NCBI RefSeq assembly: GCF_000012745.1
Contig: NC_007404.1
Coordinates: 2,790,001-2,854,000 of the forward strand
Direction: 5' to 3'
DNA: 64,000 bases
From: Thiobacillus denitrificans ATCC 25259
GTDB lineage: Bacteria > Pseudomonadota > Gammaproteobacteria > Burkholderiales > Thiobacillaceae
Position 1 is the stretch's first letter; every line of letters starts with the position of its first letter. This document shows positions 43,930-51,547 of the stretch, piece by piece. The notes beneath the pieces were generated by a model. It did no database searches, was not told the DNA's origin, and saw only the letters and a list, made by a program, of their open reading frames with translations. Position numbers and translations under genes: made by a program.

Positions 43930-44739
43930 ATGGCGGCGAGACTCAGCGTCTGGATCGAGGGCGTCGGCCTGCTCGGCCCCGGATTCGAGGACTGGGCCGG
44001 CGCACTGCCGGTTCTCGACGGGTCCTCGCCGTATGTCGCGCGCCCATTGAGCGCGCCTGTGCCGGCGTCCCTGCCGCCCGCCGAGCGCCGGCGTGTCGGC
44101 TTGAGCGTCAAGGTCGCGCTTGGCGTCGCCCACGCCGCGCTCGCCGCGGCCGACACGCCCGCCGCAGCAGTCGCAAGCGTATTCACCTCGTCGGGGGCCG
44201 ACGGCGACAACTGCGACGCGATCTGCCAAGTCCTTGCCTCCGACGACCGGCACATTTCGCCGACCCGTTTCCACAATTCGGTCCACAACGCAGCGGCGGG
44301 CTACTGGGGCATCGCCTCGGGCGCGATGACACCGGCGTCGGTGCTCTGTGCCTACGACGCGAGCTTCGGCGCGGGCCTCATCGAGGCGCTCACGCTCGTC
44401 GCGAACGACGGCGCCGGCGTGCTGCTCGTCGCCTACGACGCGCCCTATCCCGAGCCGCTCAACGCCGCACGGCCGCTCCCTGCTGCCTTCGGCGTCGCAC
44501 TCGCGCTCGCGCCGCAGCCCAGCGAACGTTCGCTCGCGCGGATCGAACTCGAACTGACCGACGCGCCCGCCGACATGCTGGCCGATCCCGCGCTCGAGGC
44601 GCTGCGCCGCGCGATCCCGGCCGCGCGCAGCCTGCCGCTGCTGCAAGCGCTCGCGGCGCGCCGGCGTGCCCGCGTCGTGCTCGACTATCTCGCGCCCCTA
44701 AGCCTCGCGCTTTCGCTCGAACCGGGGCCGCGCGCTTGA
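43930..44739 (+). CDS. Ketosynthase-like chain-length-factor partner, inactive
   Basis: The 269-residue protein resembles the N-terminal thiolase-fold half of a ketosynthase, but the catalytic cysteine and both histidine motifs are absent. The segment FHNSVHNAAAGYWGIASG near 115-132 is characteristic of this class in aryl polyene clusters. It should form a heterodimer with the ketosynthase and set chain length. It starts one base after the ketosynthase stop and overlaps the next gene by 4 bases. Confidence 0.85.
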   Translation: MAARLSVWIEGVGLLGPGFEDWAGALPVLDGSSPYVARPLSAPVPASLPPAERRRVGLSVKVALGVAHAALAAADTPAAAVASVFTSSGADGDNCDAICQVLASDDRHISPTRFHNSVHNAAAGYWGIASGAMTPASVLCAYDASFGAGLIEALTLVANDGAGVLLVAYDAPYPEPLNAARPLPAAFGVALALAPQPSERSLARIELELTDAPADMLADPALEALRRAIPAARSLPLLQALAARRRARVVLDYLAPLSLALSLEPGPRA

Positions 44740-45203
44740 GCACGGCAGACGACACGGTCCTCGACCGCGGCTGGTTGCTGGCGCATATCCCGCACCAGGG
44801 CAGCATGTGTCTGCTCGAGCGCATCGACGCCTGGGACGCGACAAGCATCCGCTGCAGCGCGGGGAGCCACCGCGCGCCGGACAATCCCCTGCGCGCCCAT
44901 GGCCGCCTCGGCGCGGCGAGCGGGATCGAGTACGCCGCGCAGGCAATGGCCGCGCACGGCGCGCTGCTCGCCGCGGCCGAGGCGGCGCCGCGCGCCGGCT
45001 ATCTGGCGAGCGTGCGCGAAGTCGAGCTCAAGGTCGCGCGGCTCGACGACGTCGCAGGCGATCTCACGGTCCAGGCCGGGCGTGTCTCCGGCGACGACAA
45101 CACGATCCTTTACCGTTTCAGCGTCGCCGGGCCGACCGGCCTGCTCGTGAGCGGACGCGCGATCGTCATGCTCGACGCTGAAAAAACCCGGAGTCCCCTA
45201 TGA
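44736..45203 (+). CDS. Second aryl polyene dehydratase, ApeP-like hot-dog protein
   Basis: The 155-residue hot-dog protein has IPHQGSMCLLERID near 17-30 and HGRLGAASGIEYAAQAMAAHG near 55 (His and Glu in the active cleft), as in the larger dehydratase of aryl polyene clusters. It probably forms a heterodimer with the 105-residue dehydratase at 36994. Start is TTG at 44736 (TTGA overlap with the previous stop); the next gene starts inside its stop (ATGA). Confidence 0.85.
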   Translation: MSTADDTVLDRGWLLAHIPHQGSMCLLERIDAWDATSIRCSAGSHRAPDNPLRAHGRLGAASGIEYAAQAMAAHGALLAAAEAAPRAGYLASVREVELKVARLDDVAGDLTVQAGRVSGDDNTILYRFSVAGPTGLLVSGRAIVMLDAEKTRSPL

Positions 45204-45919
45204 AACGCGCACTCGTGACCGGCGGCAGCGGCGGCATCGGCGCCGCGATCTGCCGGCGACTCGCCGCCGACAGCTGCCACGTCTACGTCCACGCCAACCG
45301 GAATCTCGCCAGGGCGAGCGCGCTCGCCGACGAAATCCGCGCGGCCGGCGGCGCGGCCGAAGCCGTCAGTTTCGACGTCACCGATGTCGCGGCATGCCGC
45401 GCGACGCTCGAGGCGCTGGTCGAGAGCGAGCCGATCCAGATCCTCGTCAACAATGCCGGCATCCACGACGACGCGGTATTCCCGGGGATGCGCGCCGAAC
45501 AGTGGCATCGCGTGCTCGACGTCTCGCTCAACGGCTTCTTCAACGTGACCCAGCCGCTGACGCTGCCGATGATCCGCAGCCGCTGGGGGCGCATCGTCAA
45601 CATCACCTCGGTCGCCGGGCTCACCGGCAACCGCGGGCAGGCCAACTACGCCGCGGCCAAGGGCGCGCTGCACGCCGCGACCAAATCGCTTTCGCTCGAA
45701 CTCGCGAGCCGCGGCGTGACCGTCAACGCGGTCGCGCCGGGCGTGATCCGCACCGCGATGAGCGACGGCGTCTTCGACGACGCGTCCATCGCGGCGCTGG
45801 TGCCGATGAAGCGCGCCGGGCAGCCCGAAGACGTCGCCAGCGCCGTCGCATTCCTCGCCTCGGACCAGGCGAGCTACATCAGCGGGCAGGTGCTGTCGGT
45901 CAACGGAGGCATGATCTGA
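45200..45919 (+). CDS. 3-ketoacyl-ACP reductase (FabG-like)
   Basis: The 239-residue SDR has the NAD(P) loop TGGSGGIGAA near 7-16, NNAG near 83-86, and the catalytic S-Y-K in ITSVAGL...NYAAAKGAL. It reduces the beta-keto group in each elongation cycle. Its final residues SGQVLSVNGGMI are those of FabG. It is the last of the coupled biosynthetic genes; a 23-base gap separates it from the antiporter. Confidence 0.92.
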   Translation: MKRALVTGGSGGIGAAICRRLAADSCHVYVHANRNLARASALADEIRAAGGAAEAVSFDVTDVAACRATLEALVESEPIQILVNNAGIHDDAVFPGMRAEQWHRVLDVSLNGFFNVTQPLTLPMIRSRWGRIVNITSVAGLTGNRGQANYAAAKGALHAATKSLSLELASRGVTVNAVAPGVIRTAMSDGVFDDASIAALVPMKRAGQPEDVASAVAFLASDQASYISGQVLSVNGGMI

Positions 45920-45942
45920 ACGACGCCACCCGCGCGCTCGCC

Positions 45943-47271
45943 GTGCATCAGAGCGAAGCGCTGCTGTTCTTCACCCTGCTTCAACTGACCGTAATCGTGC
46001 TCGCCGCGCGCGCCGGCGGCGCGCTCGCACGGCGCGTCGGCCAATCGCCGGCGGTCGGCGAAATCATCGTCGGCATCCTGCTCGGACCCTCGCTGTTCGG
46101 CTGGCTCGCGCCGGATCTCTTCCGCACCGTCTTTCAGGCGTCGTCGCCTGAGCCGATGCAGGTCGTGTCGCAGATCGGTCTGGTGCTGCTGATGTTCCAG
46201 ATCGGCCTCGAATTCGATTTCGCGCATCTCGCCGCGCGCAACAACCGGCGCGCCGTGCGCTACGTCGCGACGGCGAGCATGATCGCGCCCTTCGCGCTCG
46301 GCTTCGGTTTCGGCTACCTCAGCGCGCCGCTGCTGTCGCCGGGCGCCGACGTCCTCGGCTCGGCGCTGTTCGTCGGCACGGCATTTTCGATCACGGCGCT
46401 GCCGATCCTTGGCCGCATCATGATCGAGCTCGAGATCACGCGGCACCCGCTCGCGGTGATCGCGATCAGCGCGGCGGCGATCAACGACGTCGTCGGCTGG
46501 CTGCTGCTCGCCTTGGTCACCGCACTGACGCTCGCGCAGTTCAGCGCGGCGGGCTTCGCCCTCAAGCTGCTGCTCGTCGTCGGCTTCTTCGCCTGCTGGT
46601 GGTTCGTCGTCCGCCCGCTCATGAAACGCGTGATCCACGCGAGCCAGCGGGCGTCGGCAACGGTCAGCAAGGATAAAGGGCGCGACGGACTCAGCCACAA
46701 TCTGCTGGGGGTCCTGTTCGCGGCGATCTTCCTGTCGGCGATCGCGACCTACCAGCTCGGCATTTTCGCGATCTTCGGCGGTTTCATGATGGGCGTCGTG
46801 CTCCACGACGAGCATGAACTCATCGCGGCGTGGCGCGAGCGCGTCGGCCATTTCGTGACGGTGTTCTTCCTGCCGGTGTTCTTCACCTACACCGGGCTGC
46901 GCACCGACATCGTCGGCCTCGATTCGGCCGAAGCCTGGGGCTGGTGCGCGCTGCTGATCGCGCTCGCCAGCCTCGGCAAGTTCGGCGCGAGCTATCTCGC
47001 CGCGCGCTGGGCGGGCCTGTCGCGCGACGAGAGCAAGGTGATCGGCATCATGATGAACACGCGGGCGCTGATGGAGCTCATCGTCATCAACGTCGGCTAC
47101 GACCTCGGCGTGATTTCGCAGCAGCTCTTCACGATGCTCGTGCTGATGGCGATCTTCAGCACCGTCATCACGATGCCCGGCCTGCGGCGCTGGTTGCCGC
47201 GCATTGGCGTCGGCCTGCCCGCCGGCGCGTCGCCGCTGCCGCAGGCGGCCGCCCAGTCTTCGACGTCCTGA
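45943..47271 (+). CDS. Cation:proton antiporter (CPA2, Kef/NhaS-type membrane part)
   Basis: The 442-residue protein has 12 or 13 spans and CPA2 motifs GEIIVGILLGPSLFG near 30-44 and AAINDVVGW near 181-189 (ND pair of the ion site). There is no TrkA-N cytosolic domain, so it is a short CPA2 member. Start is taken as the GTG at 45943; a CTG at 45916 overlapping the fabG-like stop is also possible. Its role in pigment synthesis is unclear; it may only be co-transcribed. It converges with the methyltransferase gene, 15 bases apart, without a clear terminator. Confidence 0.87.
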   Translation: MHQSEALLFFTLLQLTVIVLAARAGGALARRVGQSPAVGEIIVGILLGPSLFGWLAPDLFRTVFQASSPEPMQVVSQIGLVLLMFQIGLEFDFAHLAARNNRRAVRYVATASMIAPFALGFGFGYLSAPLLSPGADVLGSALFVGTAFSITALPILGRIMIELEITRHPLAVIAISAAAINDVVGWLLLALVTALTLAQFSAAGFALKLLLVVGFFACWWFVVRPLMKRVIHASQRASATVSKDKGRDGLSHNLLGVLFAAIFLSAIATYQLGIFAIFGGFMMGVVLHDEHELIAAWRERVGHFVTVFFLPVFFTYTGLRTDIVGLDSAEAWGWCALLIALASLGKFGASYLAARWAGLSRDESKVIGIMMNTRALMELIVINVGYDLGVISQQLFTMLVLMAIFSTVITMPGLRRWLPRIGVGLPAGASPLPQAAAQSSTS

Positions 47272-47286
47272 GCGCCGGCGGCCGGT

Positions 47287-48057
47287 TCAACCCGGCTTCA
47301 CCGCCTGATATTCGGCGAGTATGGAAAGCGCGCGCGTCTCGACGTGCCGGCGCACGGCGAGGAAACCCGCGTCCTCGAGCGTCGCGATGACCCCGGCGGG
47401 CGGCACGCAGGCCTCGATCGTGTCCCAGTAGTAACGCCACAGCCGGGCCGATTCGGCGCTGCCGCCGACCAGGCGCGCGAGTACCGGCACGGCGCCCCGC
47501 ATATAGGCCTTGAGCAGCGCGCGGCTCCAGGCGCGCTCGGGCTTGGTGATCTCGAGCAGGCACAGTCGGCCGCCCGGCCGGAGGACGCGGTGGAATTCGG
47601 CGAAGGCAGCCGACAGATCGCCGATGTGGCGCAGCGCGTAGCCCATGCTGAGGAAATCGAAGCTCGCGTCGGGAAACGGTATCGACTCGGCCCGGCCTTC
47701 GACCAGGCGGACGCCAGGCAGGTCCGCGGCCGCCATCATGCCGAGGCTCGGGTCGACGCCGACGACGAGCGCGGCATCGCCGACGCGCTTCACGGCTTCG
47801 CGCGCGACCAGACCGGTGCCGACGCCGACGTCGACGACGCGCATGCCCGGGGCGAGACCGGCGCGCTGCAGCGCCTGGCCGCGGTACCACGGCCCGCTGC
47901 CGAGGGCGAGCAGGCGGTCGATGCGGTCGTAGTCGGACGCCGTGCGATCGAACAGCGCGCCGACGAAACGTCGTCGCGCGTCTTCGTCGGCGTAGTAGTC
48001 GGTAAGCGGCGGGTGTGGCGCGCGCACGGGGGGGGCGGGATCGGACGGAGCGTTCAT
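47287..48057 (-). CDS. UbiE-like SAM-dependent methyltransferase
   Basis: The 256-residue protein looks like UbiE/MenG: RVVDVGVGTGLVAREA near 74-89, VVGVDPSLGMM near 99-109, FDFLSMGYALRHIGDL near 134-149 and RVLRPGGRLCLLEITKP. It differs from true UbiE in having a glycine-valine change in motif I (DVGVGTG) and lies in the aryl polyene cluster, so it most likely methylates the aryl head or ring rather than ubiquinone. It overlaps the glycosyltransferase by 4 bases. Confidence 0.85.
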   Translation of the reverse strand: MNAPSDPAPPVRAPHPPLTDYYADEDARRRFVGALFDRTASDYDRIDRLLALGSGPWYRGQALQRAGLAPGMRVVDVGVGTGLVAREAVKRVGDAALVVGVDPSLGMMAAADLPGVRLVEGRAESIPFPDASFDFLSMGYALRHIGDLSAAFAEFHRVLRPGGRLCLLEITKPERAWSRALLKAYMRGAVPVLARLVGGSAESARLWRYYWDTIEACVPPAGVIATLEDAGFLAVRRHVETRALSILAEYQAVKPG

Positions 48058-48836
48058 CGGGGGGCGGGACCTCGCGCCGTGAGGCGGCGCAACACGAGCA
48101 GCGGAAGACGCATGACGAAGCCTGCCATCAGGCGGATGTGCATCCACGTCAGCAAGGCGTTGTCGCGCAGGTAGTTGAAATGCGAGACGCCGCCTTCGGC
48201 GGCCGCGGGATACTTGACCGGGGCGGCCAGGTTGACCGGGCGTACGCCGCGCCAGCACAGCCGCACGACGGCTTCCGGGTCGAAATCGAAGCGCCGCATC
48301 CAGCGCTGCCCGCGCATGACGCGGCGCAGGGGTTCGATCGGATAGACGCGAAAGCCGTAGAGCGAGTCGCCGATTCCCATCCACAGCGTCTCGAGATTCG
48401 CCCACCCGTTCGAGACCTTGCGCCCGTGCACGCGCAGGGCCGGCGCGTCCGCGTCGAACACGGGAACGCCGAGCACCATGACGTCGGGCGCGGCCGCCGA
48501 GGCCGCCATGAAGGCCGGAATCAGTTGCGCGGGATGCTGGCCGTCCGAATCCATCGTCAGCACGTGGGTGTAGCCCGCCGCAGCGGCGCGATCGAGGCCG
48601 TGGAGCACGGCCGCGCCTTTGCCCTGATTACGCGACAGCCGCAGTACGTTCAAGCCCGGGTCGGCCGCGGCCATCTCCTGCAGTCGCTCGGCGCTGCCGT
48701 CGGTGCTGCCGTCGACGACGACCCACACCGGCGACCAGACCGCGCGCGCCGCGCGCACCGTTTCGTAGACGCGCGGGCCCGGGTTGTAGCTCGGGATGAG
48801 GACGAGATGGCTGGCCGAAGCCGCGGGCGGCGTCAC
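48054..48836 (-). CDS. Family 2 glycosyltransferase
   Basis: The 260-residue protein has the GT2 layout: LIPSYNPG near 13-20, VVDGSTDGS near 41-49, TMDSDGQHP near 93-101 (DxD), and a QRWMRRFDFDPEAVVRL acceptor part near 175-191. No membrane-spanning tail is obvious. In aryl polyene clusters such enzymes glycosylate the polyene or the lipid. Start is GTG at 48836, overlapping the acyltransferase stop as GTGA. It may act with the deacetylase in the other arm. Confidence 0.88.
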   Translation of the reverse strand: MTPPAASASHLVLIPSYNPGPRVYETVRAARAVWSPVWVVVDGSTDGSAERLQEMAAADPGLNVLRLSRNQGKGAAVLHGLDRAAAAGYTHVLTMDSDGQHPAQLIPAFMAASAAAPDVMVLGVPVFDADAPALRVHGRKVSNGWANLETLWMGIGDSLYGFRVYPIEPLRRVMRGQRWMRRFDFDPEAVVRLCWRGVRPVNLAAPVKYPAAAEGGVSHFNYLRDNALLTWMHIRLMAGFVMRLPLLVLRRLTARGPAPR

Positions 48837-49663
48837 GTCAGACGCGGACGCACGGGTTCGCTCGCCGGCGGCGCGTCGGGCAACAGGAAATGCGGCGCTT
48901 CGCGCAGCGCGTCGACGAAATAGCGCTCGAGCTCTTCGGTGAACGGCCCGGCTTTCTCCGGTGGCTCGAAGCGGCGGCCGAGGCGGACGCGATAGGTGAT
49001 CGGCATGGCCGGCCGCCGGAACAGCGGCCAGCCTTTGCTAAGGTAGGCGGAGTCGGTCTCGATCAGCACGGTCTGGACCGGCACCCGGGCGCGCGCGGCG
49101 ATCAACCCGGTCGTGCCGGTGCAAGGGTTGACCGGCCAGCGCCGCGTGCGCGTGCCTTCGGGGAAGAGCAGCAGATGACTGCCGTTCTGCAGCTCGGCGA
49201 CGGCCTGACGGATCATGCTGAGCTGGGCGTCGTTGCGGATGTAGCCGGCGAGCCGCGCGCCCGCGCCGAGAAAGACGTTGTCGACGATGTCGGCCTTCAT
49301 GATGCACGCCATCCTGGGCAAACGCGACAGCACCATCAGCGCGTCGAGCAGACAGGGATGGTTCGGCGCGATGATGAGCGGCCCTTCGTCGCGCAGCGCG
49401 TCGAGCGCGGAGAGATCGAAGCGGCAGGCGCCGATCGCCGACAAGGCGCCGAGGTAGATACGGAAACCGCTCGCGATCGCCCAGCGCCCGAGCGGGGTGG
49501 CCCAGCGCCGGGGCAGGACGTGGTAAAGCGGCACCGACAGCGTCGACCAGGTCAGCGAGATCGCACCGAGCAGCGCGAGACCGAACCACAGCGCGAAGTA
49601 TTCGTAGAGCCGGTGCAGCACCGACTTCAACAGTCCCAACAGGGATGCCGCACCTGTCCTCAC
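48833..49663 (-). CDS. PlsC-like 1-acyl-glycerol-phosphate acyltransferase family protein
   Basis: The 276-residue protein has one or two N-terminal spans (about 18-48) and the acyltransferase motifs NHPCLLDALMVLSR near 101-114 (a variant of HxxxxD), LLLFPEGTRTRRW near 164-176. It probably adds an acyl chain to the polyene or its glycerol or sugar carrier. The N-terminal histidine box reads NHPCLLD, close to NHxxxxD and compatible with activity. Start is GTG at 49663. Confidence 0.87.
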   Translation of the reverse strand: MRTGAASLLGLLKSVLHRLYEYFALWFGLALLGAISLTWSTLSVPLYHVLPRRWATPLGRWAIASGFRIYLGALSAIGACRFDLSALDALRDEGPLIIAPNHPCLLDALMVLSRLPRMACIMKADIVDNVFLGAGARLAGYIRNDAQLSMIRQAVAELQNGSHLLLFPEGTRTRRWPVNPCTGTTGLIAARARVPVQTVLIETDSAYLSKGWPLFRRPAMPITYRVRLGRRFEPPEKAGPFTEELERYFVDALREAPHFLLPDAPPASEPVRPRLT

Positions 49664-50499
49664 TCGTCCGCCTCGACCCGCGTCGACGATTCGCCGAGTA
49701 TGAAGGCGACGCCGACGCCGGCGGCGAAATAGCTGTCGCGGCGCACCAGCGGGCTGTCGATGAAACCCGCGCCCTTGAGACTATCCCAGCGCGCGAACGC
49801 GCCGACCCAGTATTTCGGGTAACGCTTCGACAGCGCGGCGAGAAACTGCGTGCCGGCGTAGCCGCCCTCGGCGTCGAAGGCCGGGCGGTCGGCGGTCGCA
49901 TACTGCGGCGCGACCGAATAGAAATAGTCGTGGTTGCGCTCGGAGCCGAACATCGGCCCTGCGAGGAGGCCGAGTTTCCAGCCGGCAAGCCCGGCCGGAT
50001 CGGCGAGGTCGAGATTGACGCGCGGCGAGAACACCCAGCCGACGTCGTCCACGCCGCCCGCCACCGTGAGCGCCGCACGCAGCGGCAGCCGCAGGTCGAG
50101 CCGCCTGCGGCGGTCGGCACTGCGCCACAGCTTGAATTCGAGCGAAGGCCCGAGTTCGACCGTCGGCTGCAGATCGGGCATGCCCGCGCGCGCCTCGCTG
50201 TCGTCGCTGTTGACCGGCAGCGACGCGCCGACGCTGACGTTGAGCTCGACGTGTTCGCTGTCGAAAAAGGTACCGCGGATGCCGTCCCGGTCGGCCTTGA
50301 GAAAGGTGCCGCGATAGACGAAATACGGAAACGGAATCCCGTACAGGCTCGATTCGTCCGAACCCCGATAATCGGGGAAGGCCAGCGCGCTCATTCCGAC
50401 ACCGGCTTCCCAGAGCGGCTTGTCCGCCGCCCACGCGAAACCCGGTACGGCGGCCGCGACCAGGGCGGCCGCGGCGATCAAACGGATACGGCAGCGCAC
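49660..50499 (-). CDS. MipA/OmpV-family outer-membrane protein
   Basis: The 279-residue protein has a signal peptide (about 1-25, ending PGFAWAA) and the beta-rich MipA/OmpV pattern: FPDYRGSDES near 43, FVYRGTFLKADRDGIRG near 61, and many amphipathic strands to the end. Inside the aryl polyene cluster it may help place the pigment in the outer membrane or bind murein enzymes. GTG at 50499 with a GAGGAG site fixes the start. It overlaps the end of the chorismatase gene by 22 bases. Confidence 0.87.
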   Translation of the reverse strand: MRCRIRLIAAAALVAAAVPGFAWAADKPLWEAGVGMSALAFPDYRGSDESSLYGIPFPYFVYRGTFLKADRDGIRGTFFDSEHVELNVSVGASLPVNSDDSEARAGMPDLQPTVELGPSLEFKLWRSADRRRRLDLRLPLRAALTVAGGVDDVGWVFSPRVNLDLADPAGLAGWKLGLLAGPMFGSERNHDYFYSVAPQYATADRPAFDAEGGYAGTQFLAALSKRYPKYWVGAFARWDSLKGAGFIDSPLVRRDSYFAAGVGVAFILGESSTRVEADE

Positions 50500-51539
50500 G
50501 GCGGTCTCCTCGTCAAAAATGCCTGCGCCCCGGGACCGAGCGCGTGGCCACCCGAGGCCTCGATCTCGACCAGAAGGTCGGCCCGGCAGACGTCGGCGAG
50601 CAGGAACACCGCGGTCACATCGGCGCCGACCGTACGGGCGAAGACGTCGCGCACGGTCGCGAGGTCTTCCACGCGGCGCACGTAGACCTTGTACGCGAGC
50701 GCATCGAGGCCGAAGCGCGCGGACGGCGTCCGGCGCGCGGCCTCGGCGGCCACGGCCGCGATGTTGCACAGCGATTCGCGCGTCTGCGCCGCGACGTCGC
50801 CGCGGTGCAGCGTCTCGTGGCCGACGATGCTCGCGGTGCCGGAAACGAACAGCATGTCCTGTCCGTCGAGCCGGACCAGACCGGCCCGCGAGAAGGTCGG
50901 GCTGCGCGGGCCGTAGGCGTCCGGATAATGATAGGCGCTGACCTGGCGCGGATTCTCGACGCTGGCGAGCGGCGCGCGCGCGGCGAGAAACGCGAGATGC
51001 AGCGGCCCGCCCGCCGAGCCGAGCGCGCAGGCGGCAGGCACCGTGCCGATGACCGCATGGCCGTGGGCGAGGAAGGCGTCCTGCCGGCCGACGTTGAACT
51101 GGCGATAGCGTTCGCTCGCGTGGTGCTCGGCATTGATCGCTGGGAAGTAGTTCCAGAAGCGCAACACGTCTCGGTAGCCCCGCGCTTCGAGCAGCGCGAA
51201 CACCGACCCGTAGGCGGCCTCGGTCGCGGCCTGCAGCGGCGTCTTGCCGTCGTCGCCGGCGGCTTCGTCGAGTTCGACGCAGCCGAACAGCAGATTCGCG
51301 CCTTCGCGGTAGCGTATCGCCCCCGCGCGGCCCGGCTCGAGCGGCTCGCTGCAGCGCCAGATCTCGCATACCGGCGCCTGCCCGGGCGGCGACGCGATGT
51401 CGACGGCGAGTAGCGGCAGGTCCGGCAGCACGGGTGCGGCGGCGCGCGGCGCAAAGCAGATGCCACCGAGCACGTCCGCCAGCTCGCCGGGGCGGGCGTG
51501 CGCGAGACGCGAAGCCGGGAGGTAATCCAGTTGCAGCAT
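50478..51539 (-). CDS. Chorismatase (chorismate lyase/3-hydroxybenzoate synthase type), XanB2-like
   Basis: The 353-residue protein belongs to the chorismatases (FkbO/Hyg5/XanB2 group). The strongest signature is ENPRQVSAYHYPDAYGP near 184-200, followed by SPTFSRAGLVRL; NVGRQDAFLAHGHAVIGTVPAA is also typical. XanB2 of Xanthomonas makes 3- and 4-hydroxybenzoate, the starter of the xanthomonadin pigment. Its position next to halogenase and polyene genes makes 3-hydroxybenzoate starter supply the best assignment. The ATG at 51539 is 8 bases after the halogenase stop. Confidence 0.88.
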   Translation of the reverse strand: MLQLDYLPASRLAHARPGELADVLGGICFAPRAAAPVLPDLPLLAVDIASPPGQAPVCEIWRCSEPLEPGRAGAIRYREGANLLFGCVELDEAAGDDGKTPLQAATEAAYGSVFALLEARGYRDVLRFWNYFPAINAEHHASERYRQFNVGRQDAFLAHGHAVIGTVPAACALGSAGGPLHLAFLAARAPLASVENPRQVSAYHYPDAYGPRSPTFSRAGLVRLDGQDMLFVSGTASIVGHETLHRGDVAAQTRESLCNIAAVAAEAARRTPSARFGLDALAYKVYVRRVEDLATVRDVFARTVGADVTAVFLLADVCRADLLVEIEASGGHALGPGAQAFLTRRPPCAAVSV

Positions 51540-51547
51540 GGTCGCGG

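Noticed and set aside
45394-45942. Longer antiporter reaching back into the ketoreductase gene
   Set aside because: The region is the ketoreductase in another frame; the antiporter similarity begins after about 45943.
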